Part shown: positions 8,269 to 16,932 of the stretch, in pieces
Layout: each line of letters begins with the position of its first letter
How positions within the stretch are numbered: the stretch's first letter is position 1
From: Onstottus_B arcticum
Lineage (GTDB): Bacteria; Acidobacteriota; Blastocatellia; UBA7656
Assembly: GCA_038040485.1 (NCBI GenBank)
Contig: JBBPIE010000010.1
Span: 62,001-126,000, forward strand
Direction: 5' to 3'
Length of the DNA stretch: 64,000 bases
Translations under genes and position numbers: made by a program
The notes under the pieces: model-generated
Seen by the model: only the letters and a program-made list of their open reading frames with translations
Databases searched by the model: none
What the model was told of the DNA's origin: nothing

Positions 8269-9831
8269 TCAATGCCTCCGAATTCGCTCTTTCTCCTCTG
8301 GAGCAATTTCTTTCATTTTTAGCAAAACTTCCTTTAGCCTTTCCGTGTCGTCTATTTTCCAGCGGCCGTCTTCGAATACCGCTGTGGCGGTAATAGCGTC
8401 TGAGTACTCGATGTCAGCCGTTTTATCACCGGTAAAGGTAATTCGACACTCCGATTTCGCGCGGGCCTTTTCCCGAATCTGTTCAGCGGAGACGCTACCC
8501 CTCGAGGCGTCAGCAATGAGACCGAGCATGAGTTTGAATAGGTCGTCACCGCTGCTTGCGGGGATTTCCCGCCCTCCGTCGCTGTTGGATACTTTCTTGT
8601 ATAGTAGATCAAAGAGAAGCCGATTTAGATCGAGTGTGCGTTTAGCCGTCAGACGTTTGACCCCCTCGATATCCCCGGTCATAACCGAGTAGTGCAATTC
8701 ATAAACCGACTGCCTGATCGCTTGTTCGTCTGTTCGACGCTTAGCTTGATCAGTCGTGACACGGTTCGCTTCTGTTTGGAGTGTTTTCTGGCCGACCGGT
8801 TGTTGCAGCTTCGGCAGGAAGTATCCGCGCCGCGCAACCACCTCCAGCATGCGTGGTTTTCCTGATTTGTCGGCAGCCTTAACCCTCACTTCCAGAGGGT
8901 GCAAGCGCCCGTCATCGGGCTCATCAGCGCCGAGCTCAAATCCGAGGGTGTAACGCGATGAAATCCTCTCTATTATATCTTCCAGTCCCTTCCTATAATC
9001 CTCCGGTTTGTGGACTCGGATTGCGTGGCCCCCCGTTTGGTCCGCGAAATAATTTGCGCCGTTTGCCCTGATACCCAGAGCGAGGCCCAGCGGGAAAAAA
9101 GGCGCCGAGCGAGCGAGCACCGTTTTCTTTGTGCTACACAAAAGCGCGTTAAAGGTAACGTTGCCTCGCTGTGCGCTCTCGGCGCCGCGCTGTCGCTCAC
9201 TTGAATCAGTAGGAACTAAGCTGTCGGATACATATACCAATACAACATTTGAATTCGGCTTCGATCCTGCCAGTTGTGCTGCCTCGGACAGCAGTTCACC
9301 TAAGCTTACGTACGGAAACGCTTTAATCGCATACGGCGCAACCAACTCAGGAACTTTCAGCAGCACTTCTTGGATGTTCGCGCGGGCGGAAGTAAAGCCA
9401 GCAAGGTATCGTTTGTTGGAGGCGATGCCTTTTACCCAAGTGGCAACGATTGCGACCTCGTCGTCGGGGAGCAACTTTGAGAAAGCTGTCCCTAGTGACC
9501 GTAGAATATCAGGCTGACGAAAGAACCTTCCCGCTCCGTTCGGCGCAAGGTCAAGCACTAGGACCAGGGCGAGCGGTCGCCTCCTCTCTTTTGTTGAAAA
9601 GTGCGTAACCGCTCTCAATTTTTGATCGGCCAAAACCTCGAAGTTTTCACTCACGAGATCGTCGACAGCCGTTCCGTTTCTTTTCTCGGTGACTAGCACG
9701 TCGAGCAAAACCAATCGCGTCCTCAACGCAATCTTGTCTTGTTCACTGTTCTGCCCTGGGGCGGGGTGCGCGGTCGTATGAATCACGAAAACGGCGAACA
9801 CTATCGCCCGTCCCAACATTTGTCTTTTCAT
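8269..9831 (-). CDS. VWFA-related acidobacterial secreted protein
   Basis: After a signal peptide (MKRQMLGRAIVFAVFVIHTT) the 520-residue protein has the opening of the acidobacterial VWFA-related family: LRTRLVLLDVLVTEKRNGTA, then LVSENFEVLADQKLRAVTHF. A VWA-like domain follows. Its metal site (usually DxSxS) is replaced by DLAPNGA, so it probably does not bind Mg2+ there. A C-terminal segment (about residues 370-500) resembles SnoaL/DUF4440-like folds ending FEDGRWKIDD. I chose the second of two adjacent ATGs because GAGG lies five bases upstream; the first, at 9834, is equally possible. Function unknown; the family is very abundant in Acidobacteriota. Confidence 0.82.
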   Translation of the reverse strand: MKRQMLGRAIVFAVFVIHTTAHPAPGQNSEQDKIALRTRLVLLDVLVTEKRNGTAVDDLVSENFEVLADQKLRAVTHFSTKERRRPLALVLVLDLAPNGAGRFFRQPDILRSLGTAFSKLLPDDEVAIVATWVKGIASNKRYLAGFTSARANIQEVLLKVPELVAPYAIKAFPYVSLGELLSEAAQLAGSKPNSNVVLVYVSDSLVPTDSSERQRGAESAQRGNVTFNALLCSTKKTVLARSAPFFPLGLALGIRANGANYFADQTGGHAIRVHKPEDYRKGLEDIIERISSRYTLGFELGADEPDDGRLHPLEVRVKAADKSGKPRMLEVVARRGYFLPKLQQPVGQKTLQTEANRVTTDQAKRRTDEQAIRQSVYELHYSVMTGDIEGVKRLTAKRTLDLNRLLFDLLYKKVSNSDGGREIPASSGDDLFKLMLGLIADASRGSVSAEQIREKARAKSECRITFTGDKTADIEYSDAITATAVFEDGRWKIDDTERLKEVLLKMKEIAPEEKERIRRH

Positions 9832-9965
9832 CATCGCCTCGACTCGAAACAGTGTGATCAAGAACGGCAGACTTCCTGACCACACTGTTGACTGGCATTC
9901 ACTTACTTCCTAAGCCGATTCACTAGCTCCCGCTCGCGAAAGTAACGACGCAGGCGATTCTCTCA

Positions 9966-10784
9966 TCAGCAATTCTTTATGGCCCACCAAGCCGCCTGTA
10001 CAAAGCAGACCAAATCAGCACACCAAACCCCCGCTCCGCGACCTGTATTCCAAGCACACGTGACCCATGCCTTTATCCTTCCAAAAATCCCCCGTCTGGC
10101 AAACGATCCAGTGGTGTACGACGCATTAGTGAATTCCGTTCTCGGCGCTAAGTTCACTCCTGGGTTAAGTCGACCTTGTAGTTCACAATATCCACCGCCA
10201 CATGTTGGGTCTCCACCGTCTGCAGGATACGAGTATTCGTAGACAGTGTCCCATTCGGTTGTGGCAGGCGTGCTGATTAGCGCCCCATACGTATCGTCTT
10301 CAAACGGATTGTGTAAGTAGACGATTCCCTCCCACTGCGAAGAGCTGTTGCTATAGGTGATTACTGTCAGTTCATATGTGCCATCACTCCACGTCTGGGG
10401 ATATGACACCCGCGTTATGCCGCGTCCTCCGATGGCCGCTGCCGACTTGGAGTCAGTCTCAAGAATGGTTAAAGACTTCTCCCACATGGGCGCTCGGCCG
10501 CGCTTCTCGAAGTCCCTCATTGCTCTCGCAATCGCCTTGTTGCTCGACTGAAGTTGGTGGGCGCGAAGTCTCACACCCTCTCCCGTAAAGGCCTGAGCAC
10601 CAGGAGGTACTTTGGTCGATAGTTCTTGGGGTTCGAGGACCTTCCCTCCAGGCGAGGACCCGCTAACCGTGTTTCCACTCTCGGCAAATACTGCAAAACT
10701 GCTAAGCAGCGCCAGAGCCAGAACAACCACGACGCAATTTCGCAGATACTTGCAAACCGAATATCTAAACCGTAATGTGTCCAT
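9966..10784 (-). CDS. Secreted protein of unknown function
   Basis: The 272-residue product starts at 10784, where AAAGGAG sits eight bases upstream; an ATG six codons earlier lies on that site and is rejected. The N-terminus has a signal-like hydrophobic stretch (NCVVVVLALALLSSFAVFA). The central part is beta-rich in appearance (WSDGTYELTVITYSNSSSQW, WEGIVYLHNPFEDD). The last 35 residues are rich in Cys and Trp (WVTCAW, GVWCADLVCFVQAAWWAIKNC in part) and could be a disulfide-bonded or membrane-associated tail. I recognise no family. Confidence 0.65.
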   Translation of the reverse strand: MDTLRFRYSVCKYLRNCVVVVLALALLSSFAVFAESGNTVSGSSPGGKVLEPQELSTKVPPGAQAFTGEGVRLRAHQLQSSNKAIARAMRDFEKRGRAPMWEKSLTILETDSKSAAAIGGRGITRVSYPQTWSDGTYELTVITYSNSSSQWEGIVYLHNPFEDDTYGALISTPATTEWDTVYEYSYPADGGDPTCGGGYCELQGRLNPGVNLAPRTEFTNASYTTGSFARRGIFGRIKAWVTCAWNTGRGAGVWCADLVCFVQAAWWAIKNC

Positions 10785-11260
10785 GTGACATGCTCCTTTC
10801 ATTGGGGTGTGTTGGGGGCAAGGCAGGATTCAGTTTTCGCAGACGGGATCCGCCTTGCCTGTTATTTTCTTGAACGGCCGTGAACTCGTTTAACGAATTC
10901 ACCTGTCAGCCATCCGTATTTCGACCACGATACACAAGGATTCCGTTGAACGCCACAACAGAAAGCCCCTTGCAAGTGAAAAAGTTGGCGTTCCACGGTT
11001 TGTTCCTCGATCTTTCGATCTCCGCAGCGGCTTGTTTAGCCCTCTTTCATTATTCGCTAGTTCTTACCGCTGGAAGGTGAGCGGCTTAACTGATGTTTAT
11101 GCTACGGGACGGACGGGCAGCATTGTACTATTTTTCGAACTCGATTGCATCAAAAAAATGAATTAGAAACCACAGTAATTAAAATTTGCTGCGCTGGGAA
11201 GAACAATGTCGTCGTCGGCGCCGTAATCGAACCGGTTGGAAAACGCTAGCTGCCAGGAGT
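10785..11260. other. Intergenic region without recognised gene
   Basis: These 476 bases separate the unknown secreted protein from the DUF5678 gene. The sequence is more AT-rich around 11100-11190. I see no gene, hairpin or repeat that I can support. Confidence 0.4.
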
Positions 11261-11512
11261 TCACAACCAGCCTCCCATAAACGGCTCCACTTCGTCTCTG
11301 ATGAATTCAACGAAGGGGATACTCACCCCTTCCGCACGCGCCTGCGCCACAAGCGGACGCGGATCATTGCCGAACCCGATTAACCGGTCCCCATCCAGTA
11401 CGACCCAGCTTCCGAGATATTCGTGCCGGTGCTGTTTCAACCATTCACCGGTTCTCGTGAAGTCCACAGTGATTGTCGCTTTGCGAACTTTCGGTAAAGA
11501 TGTGACCGACAT
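11261..11512 (-). CDS. DUF5678 domain protein
   Basis: This is a small 83-residue protein with AGGAGG seven bases before its ATG. The segment WLKQHRHEYLGSWVVLDGDR, followed by LIGFGNDPRPLVAQARAEG, matches the short DUF5678 pattern (a Trp-Val-x-Leu-Asp-Gly-Asp core). These proteins are often found next to retroviral-like aspartate protease genes or alone; the function is unknown. Here it is the last gene of a long - strand run. Confidence 0.75.
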   Translation of the reverse strand: MSVTSLPKVRKATITVDFTRTGEWLKQHRHEYLGSWVVLDGDRLIGFGNDPRPLVAQARAEGVSIPFVEFIRDEVEPFMGGWL

Positions 11513-11675
11513 GGAACGGCCTCCTTGCTGAACTCCTTAGATGCCCGACCATTATGACAATCCGCGTGGATGAACACAATTCTGAAGACTTCAATACCTC
11601 TTTAACAAAGGAATGCTCTTCAGCTCGAGCACCGCGGCACTATACCTCACATCTCTCGCTCGCACCCGAAGACGC

Positions 11676-13997
11676 TCACTTCGCGGTGGCCTGCTTTGGA
11701 TCTTCCTTCAATTCCATCACCACCTTCTTAAGCTTGCCCGTGAACGCGAAAGGCGACTGATAGCCTTCAGTCACCGGAGTTGAGGGATCGCGGCCGACCG
11801 TCAGTCCTTCGCTCAGCCCAAATGTCACTGGAACCAACCGCCCGATCGGACCTTCGCCTGCTGGCTTGCCGTTTATGAACAGAGCAGCAGAGCCCTTGTC
11901 CGGCCCGGTGCTCGTGAACTCCATCCGCAACGTCACTGATCCCGAGGGCACCGCCTCAGCCGAACTGACCGCGAATCGCTCGAGACCAAACCAGTTGTAA
12001 ACGTAGTTCAACCGGTTCTTCTGAACAAAGAAACTGAAGCCGGCGAAGCGCCCTCCCATCGCTAACAGCACGCCTTCCGCGCCGCTGGAAGGAACCTCAA
12101 CCTCGGCGGTTATGCTGTACGAACGGTTGCGGAAGTTGAGCATATTCGCTCTCGGCACTGCCGACATGCCGGGATAGTAGGTAACGATCGTGCGTGGCCG
12201 GTTTGACTCGGGCTGCTCACGCGAGCGGATGACTCCGCGATCGTCCAACGGCAGCACATTGTATTTACCCGCTTCGGTCCACCATCGTTCAATCATGTCG
12301 CGGAGCTTGCCGGGATTCTTGTCCGCAAGGTCGGTGCTCTCAGAAAAGTCCTGCTCAACGTTGTAGAGCGACCACTTGTCCTTATCAAAGTCTTCACCAC
12401 GCACGTGAGTGGTTACGGCTGTCCATCCTTTGTGATAAATCGCCCGGTGGCCAAGCATTTCAAAGTATTGCGTGTCTCGGCGGCTCGGGGCCTTCGGATC
12501 GCTGAAGCTATAAGCCAGGCTCACTCCGTCCATCGCACGTTGATCAACACCGTTGACACTCTTCGGTTGCGCGAGCCCGATCAACTCGAGCACTGTCGGA
12601 GTGATATCGATCATGTGATGGTACTGACCACGAATTCCGCCCTTGTCTTTGATCGTCTTCGGCCAGTGAACGATCATCGGATCGGTGATGCCTCCAGCGT
12701 GAGTCTCCTGTTTGTAGCGCCTGAACGGCGTGTTGCCGGCCATCGCCCAGCCCAGCGGATAGTGCGGGTAAGTCGTCGGCCCGCCCAGTTCGTCGATCAA
12801 CTTCAAATCCATCGCGATGTCTTCTGGAATCTGGTTGAAGTACAGACTCTCGTTGAAAGATCCGGTCTCCCGGCCTTCCTGACTCGCTCCATTGTCGGAC
12901 ACAAGAACGATCAAGGTGTTCTCCATCAGATTTCGTTCTTCAAGAAAACCCAGCAGCCGCCCGATGTTCTCGTCACAGTGCGTCAGAAAGCCGGCGAAGA
13001 CTTCCTGCATTCGCGCGTACAACCGGCGTTGATCGGCGCTCAGCTCATCCCACGCTTTGACATCCGAGTTGCGCGGCGCAATTTGAGTATTTGCCGGCAC
13101 GATGCCCATTTGCTTCTGACGCGCGAGGGTCTCTTCGCGTACTCTGTCCCAGCCCTTGTCGAACTTGCCGCGGTACATCTCGATGTACTTCCTGGCCACG
13201 TGATGCGGCGCGTGCCCGGCGCCATAAGCCAGATTCATGAAGAACGGCTTATCCGGGTTGATCTGTTTCTGTTCGGCGATGAATTGAATCGCGCGGTCGG
13301 TCAAGTCTTCAGTCAAGTGGTACCCTGGACGCTGCGGGCGTTCGACTCGGTGATTGTCGTAGGCCAGATCCGGGAACCACTGATTTGTTTCCCCTCCCAC
13401 AAAGCCATAGAACCGCTCGAAGCCCATCCCAAGCGGCCAGCGATCGAATGGTCCCGCATCGCTTGTTTCGTCCGGCGGCGTCTGATGCCACTTCCCGACA
13501 TAAGAAGTGCTGTAGCCGTTTTGCTTCAGCATCTCGGCGATCGTTGCCTGACTCCGCGGCATTCTTCCGTCGTAGCCGGGATACCCGGTCGCGGCCTCCG
13601 TTATCACTCCAAGGTGGTTGGTGTGATGATTAGCACCGGTCAGCAGGCAAGCTCGCGACGGCGAGCAGAGCGATGTCGTGTGAAAGTTGGTGTAGCGCAA
13701 CCCGCCCGTTGCGAGCCGGTCGATGTTCGGCGTCTGGATTTCCGAACCGTAACAACCCAGTTGAGCAAAGCCGACGTCATCAAGTACGAGATAGATCACA
13801 TTCGGCGCACCCTTCGGAGCTTGCGGCAACGCCTGCCAGTACGGCTTCGAGTCCTTGTAAGACCGGCCGATCTCGGCTTTGCCAGGCTCCTGTTGCTGAT
13901 CGGCCGCCACTCCGAAGCAGGCGAGCAGCGCGGCTGCTGCGAGAGAAGGTACGATCGCAATAAGCTTGAAAGTGGTACGCGCAGGTTTTGTATTCAT
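11676..13997 (-). CDS. Arylsulfatase (formylglycine type, exported)
   Basis: The 773-residue protein has an N-terminal export signal (residues 1-32; LLAC at 24-27 could be a lipobox). The sulfatase core has metal ligands Asp73/Asp74 (LVLDDVG) and the modification site CSPSR with Cys111, expected to be oxidised to formylglycine. The lower catalytic region has VSDNGAS and HWPKTIKDKGGIRGQ. Residues from about 620 form a beta-sandwich-like C-terminal domain (FRNRSYSITAEVEVP, LFINGKPAGEG) of the LamG/concanavalin type. It hydrolyses sulfate esters outside the cytoplasm; the true substrate cannot be read from sequence. The FGE gene upstream on the same strand is the obvious maturation partner. Confidence 0.92.
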   Translation of the reverse strand: MNTKPARTTFKLIAIVPSLAAAALLACFGVAADQQQEPGKAEIGRSYKDSKPYWQALPQAPKGAPNVIYLVLDDVGFAQLGCYGSEIQTPNIDRLATGGLRYTNFHTTSLCSPSRACLLTGANHHTNHLGVITEAATGYPGYDGRMPRSQATIAEMLKQNGYSTSYVGKWHQTPPDETSDAGPFDRWPLGMGFERFYGFVGGETNQWFPDLAYDNHRVERPQRPGYHLTEDLTDRAIQFIAEQKQINPDKPFFMNLAYGAGHAPHHVARKYIEMYRGKFDKGWDRVREETLARQKQMGIVPANTQIAPRNSDVKAWDELSADQRRLYARMQEVFAGFLTHCDENIGRLLGFLEERNLMENTLIVLVSDNGASQEGRETGSFNESLYFNQIPEDIAMDLKLIDELGGPTTYPHYPLGWAMAGNTPFRRYKQETHAGGITDPMIVHWPKTIKDKGGIRGQYHHMIDITPTVLELIGLAQPKSVNGVDQRAMDGVSLAYSFSDPKAPSRRDTQYFEMLGHRAIYHKGWTAVTTHVRGEDFDKDKWSLYNVEQDFSESTDLADKNPGKLRDMIERWWTEAGKYNVLPLDDRGVIRSREQPESNRPRTIVTYYPGMSAVPRANMLNFRNRSYSITAEVEVPSSGAEGVLLAMGGRFAGFSFFVQKNRLNYVYNWFGLERFAVSSAEAVPSGSVTLRMEFTSTGPDKGSAALFINGKPAGEGPIGRLVPVTFGLSEGLTVGRDPSTPVTEGYQSPFAFTGKLKKVVMELKEDPKQATAK

Positions 13998-14090
13998 GTC
14001 TGTCCTCGCGGGTTGGTGCGGGTAAGCCTGAATCCAGCGGCACTGAGACTATCGCCAGAGCCGAAGAACTGCAAACTGATCCGAATGTTC

Positions 14091-14208
14091 TTCTCTGCGT
14101 CTGTCTCTGCGTCTTTGCGTCTCTGCGGTTAGTGAGACTTCCAGGTTTACCAGTTAGCCGAACCCTCTAACCGCAGAGACGCAAAGACGCAGAGACCGAC
14201 GCAGAGAA
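14091..14208. repeat. 'GCAGAGACGC' family inverted repeat, near-perfect copy
   Basis: Arms of 42 bases (14091-14132 and 14167-14208) match with a single mismatch and are built of CTCTGCGT-like units ending in GCGGTTAG. The 34-base loop includes CCAGGTTTACCAG. It fills the spacer between the FGE and arylsulfatase genes, where it would be transcribed as a very stable stem. Confidence 0.92.
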
Positions 14209-14216
14209 TCGAAGCG

Positions 14217-15368
14217 TTACTTCACGCATCGAAAGCCGGTATTCGATCCGCCGCTGTCGATCGCGCCTCGGCCACGGCTCCCCGCAAGATAACGCGAGCA
14301 ATACCGATCGCTGCACAAGAACGACCCGCCCTTCTGAACACGTTTTGGAATTCCCGGCTCTTGCGGATCGTAGCTATCGGCCGGACCTTTAGGATTGCTC
14401 GCCAACCCGGCTGCGCTTAACGCTGCGAAATAGTCCGGCCGATACCAGTCCGCGCACCACTGCCAGACATTGCCACCCACGTCATACAAGCCAAACCCAT
14501 TCGGTGGAAACGCCTCGACGGGAGAAGTCCGTTCAAAGCCATCGTCACCCGTGTTGCTCATCGGGAATCGTCCCTGCCAGATGTTAGCCGCCCACTTGCC
14601 GTCCGGCTTCAGCTCGTTGCCCCACGCATATCGATTGCGGTCGAGTCCGGCGCGCGCCGCAAACTCGAACTCTGCTTCCGTGGGCAATCGCTTCCCCGCC
14701 CACTTCGCGTACGCGACCGCGTCTTCCCACGCGATCTGCACGACCGGATGATTCTCGCGCCCTTCTGTTGTGCTTTCGGGGCCTTCGGGGTGTTTCCAGC
14801 TCGCGCCCGGAACGTACCGCCACCAGCGCGTGTAGTCGTCGAGAGGAACATCCTGGGAGGCTGGGCTGAAGACAGCGGACCCGGGGACGACGTCCTTAGG
14901 ATCAGCTCCGGGATAATCCTTTGGATCTGGTTGCCGCTCGGCGATAGTCAGGTAGCCGGTTGCTTTTACAAAATGCTCGAAGTACGAGTTGGTAACCGGG
15001 ATCGTGTCCATCCAGAAGCCATCCACGATGACCAGATGCACCGGCTGCGTGTCCGGCATCTCGCAGTCGTCGCAACCCATCCAAAAAGTGCCGCCCGGAA
15101 TCCACACCATTCCGTCGGGCGCAGGCCCTGGCGGAGTTGCCGGGTTCATGCTGACCAGAGCAGCGGACGTTGGATCTTTCGATTCGGATCTGTGATCCGA
15201 GGAAGAAGTGTGAGCCGCGTGAGGATCACCGCGCGGCTGCCGGCCTCTCCAGAAGAGGATGGCCGCTACGAGAACCAGAAGCGCGACCGCGCAGTAACTA
15301 AGCCACGACCTTGAAGGTGCGAGGGATCGCGCTGACGTTTCAGTCGTTGGCTTCTTCCGGTCGCGCAT
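14217..15368 (-). CDS. Formylglycine-generating enzyme, membrane-anchored
   Basis: This 383-residue protein has one membrane helix near the N-terminus (about residues 24-41) and a SUMF1/FGE domain from about residue 85 (MVWIPGGTFWMGC, RLPTEAEFEFAARAG, GLYDVGGNVWQW). It keeps the two active-site cysteines in GGSFLCSDRYCSRY (Cys352 and Cys357, spacing as in human SUMF1). Many FGE-like proteins lack these, so I read it as a genuine sulfatase-activating enzyme. It would oxidise Cys111 of the downstream arylsulfatase with O2 and copper. Its start lies 11 bases after the hcrB stop, suggesting it is carried on the same transcript. Confidence 0.9.
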   Translation of the reverse strand: MRDRKKPTTETSARSLAPSRSWLSYCAVALLVLVAAILFWRGRQPRGDPHAAHTSSSDHRSESKDPTSAALVSMNPATPPGPAPDGMVWIPGGTFWMGCDDCEMPDTQPVHLVIVDGFWMDTIPVTNSYFEHFVKATGYLTIAERQPDPKDYPGADPKDVVPGSAVFSPASQDVPLDDYTRWWRYVPGASWKHPEGPESTTEGRENHPVVQIAWEDAVAYAKWAGKRLPTEAEFEFAARAGLDRNRYAWGNELKPDGKWAANIWQGRFPMSNTGDDGFERTSPVEAFPPNGFGLYDVGGNVWQWCADWYRPDYFAALSAAGLASNPKGPADSYDPQEPGIPKRVQKGGSFLCSDRYCSRYLAGSRGRGAIDSGGSNTGFRCVK

Positions 15369-15379
15369 TCTTCTTGCCG

Positions 15380-16387
15380 CTAAGCTCTTTTGTTTGTTTG
15401 GGCAAAGTGCTGCAACTCTTCAAGCGCGCGTCTGACAAAAGGACGGGTCATCTGTTTGCGCCAGCCCATCACGAAGTCGGTGTTATCCAGCGGACGTGCC
15501 TTGATGTAGCACGCTTCGACGGCGGCGTGAACGTGCTCTTCGTCGAAAGGATGACCGACAAGAGCAGCTTCAGCTTCTCGAACTTGAATGGGCGCCGGCG
15601 CGACTCCGCCCAGCACCAGCCTCGCGGCTCGCACGACGCCGTCGCCCGCCACATCCAGCGCAGCGGCTACTCCAAGAACTGGAAAGTCGAACGAACCTCG
15701 GCGGCGCAGCTTCTTGTAGACGGCTCGCGTGCCGTTTACCGGAGGCAGGTGAATCTCGGTCAGCAACTCATCGGGACGCTTGTGTAGGTACTGAATGCCA
15801 TCGTCATTGTAGATCCCGGCGGCGTCGATCAATCGATCACCAACCGTCGAGACCAACCGCAGCTTTGCAGAAATCGCCACCATCACCGGCGCGAGATCCG
15901 ATGACTGCACGGCCCAGCACTTCGGGCTGCTCGGCGCAACCCAGCAGACATCGCCATCCTTCTTCAAGCAGAAGTTGATTCCCTTCCGCCACTCATAGTT
16001 CTGGTCGTAGTAGTTGCACCGGGTGTCCAACAGCAGGTTCCCACCGATCGTCCCCATGTTTCTCAAGATCGGCGTCGAGATCAGCCGCGCCGCGCTTGCC
16101 ACGACGGGATAGTCTCGCTGAATGACGGGGTGCTCGCAGAGATCAGTCAGCGACACCGACGCTCCGATGACCATGCCAGTCGCCGCGTCGCCGCGAATCT
16201 CGTGAAGCTCTCGCAAGCGAGTCACCGAGATGACGGTCTTCGGCGTCTGCTGCCGGCGTTTCATGTTTGGATAGAGGTCGGTGCCGCCGGCTACAAAGCT
16301 CGCGTCGGGACCGGTGTCGGCCATCATTTTCACCGCTTCCGAAATCTTCTTCGGCACTCGGTAGCTAAATTTCGGAAGTCGCATCAT
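15380..16387 (-). CDS. hcrB: 4-hydroxybenzoyl-CoA reductase-like beta (FAD) subunit
   Basis: The 335-residue FAD-binding subunit belongs to the xanthine dehydrogenase/CO dehydrogenase medium-subunit family, with FAD loops FVAGGTDLYP and MGTIGGNLLLDTRC. Between FAD motifs it has four cysteines (124, 140, 148, 157) spaced 16, 8 and 9 residues apart. As I recall, that is the spacing of the extra [4Fe-4S] cluster unique to 4-hydroxybenzoyl-CoA reductase beta subunits; ordinary CoxM proteins lack it. It would relay electrons between an iron-sulfur donor and the Mo site. Start chosen at the first of two adjacent ATGs. The true substrate could be another aromatic or hydroxylated compound. Four small genes separate it from hcrA. 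Confidence 0.82.
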   Translation of the reverse strand: MMRLPKFSYRVPKKISEAVKMMADTGPDASFVAGGTDLYPNMKRRQQTPKTVISVTRLRELHEIRGDAATGMVIGASVSLTDLCEHPVIQRDYPVVASAARLISTPILRNMGTIGGNLLLDTRCNYYDQNYEWRKGINFCLKKDGDVCWVAPSSPKCWAVQSSDLAPVMVAISAKLRLVSTVGDRLIDAAGIYNDDGIQYLHKRPDELLTEIHLPPVNGTRAVYKKLRRRGSFDFPVLGVAAALDVAGDGVVRAARLVLGGVAPAPIQVREAEAALVGHPFDEEHVHAAVEACYIKARPLDNTDFVMGWRKQMTRPFVRRALEELQHFAQTNKRA

Positions 16388-16394
16388 GGCTGTA

Positions 16395-16637
16395 TCACTT
16401 TCCTTCCAAAGCCGCGATTGCCTCTTTCCATAGCTGCGGATCCCCGAGCCGGACTGCTTTATCAATACCAACATTCTCCAGGAGTAGGCCCAGAGCTGTC
16501 AGCCTTTCCTCCTCAGTCCAAAAGAACTTCCCGTCAATCATTTCTGCTCTAGCAGGAAACTCTCGTATGCGGAGCGCGGCTTCGTCCCCATTCCACGCCC
16601 GCCCTTTGCGTCGAATGTCGAGATTAATATCTTTCAT
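16395..16637 (-). CDS. Small conserved hypothetical protein
   Basis: This 80-residue, soluble, mostly helical-looking protein contains EMIDGKFFWTEEERLTALGL and KAVRLGDPQLWKEAI. GGGAG lies eight bases before the ATG, and its start overlaps the end of the preceding small gene by 14 bases, suggesting coupling. I know similar short proteins only as hypotheticals. Because its partner resembles a BrnA-cassette antitoxin, it could be half of a toxin-antitoxin-like pair; that is inference only. Confidence 0.6.
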   Translation of the reverse strand: MKDINLDIRRKGRAWNGDEAALRIREFPARAEMIDGKFFWTEEERLTALGLLLENVGIDKAVRLGDPQLWKEAIAALEGK

Positions 16638-16836
16638 CGGAATTCTCCCTCAATCCTTCACGTGCATCGTTGACAGATTCATCATTTGGAAAGGCTTCCC
16701 TGACATCAGGCTCCAACAGGACGAGGTTGGTGCCGGACCGATATCGCTCGGCATAGATTCCACGCCCGATGAACTTTAGTTTCCGGAGATCGTATTCGGG
16801 CCTCAACACATCCAGATCTTCATCTGTCTTCTTCAT
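16624..16836 (-). CDS. Small antitoxin-like protein
   Basis: The segment GRGIYAERYRSGTNLVLLEP followed by DVREAFPNDESVNDA in this 70-residue protein aligns with the antitoxin-position protein at 57303-57560 of this window (RGKFYAEAAKGTSVALLEPE, then IAKAFPTSEAVNEALRG). The shared pattern is typical of small antitoxins that cover a partner toxin. No DNA-binding domain is obvious. It sits between hicA and the 80-residue gene. Confidence 0.6.
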   Translation of the reverse strand: MKKTDEDLDVLRPEYDLRKLKFIGRGIYAERYRSGTNLVLLEPDVREAFPNDESVNDAREGLRENSDERY

Positions 16837-16932
16837 ACATCTCTCTTTCTCGTCTCGTCACTTCTCTCGCTTTGATTATTCTAACTAGTCTCGCTGCCAC
16901 TCCTTGTCGTTCCAACTGTCAGCGCCGATTGA

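Noticed and set aside
12405..14132. 575-codon open frame on the + strand
   Set aside because: It is antisense to the arylsulfatase gene, has no family features and results from high GC at third codon positions.
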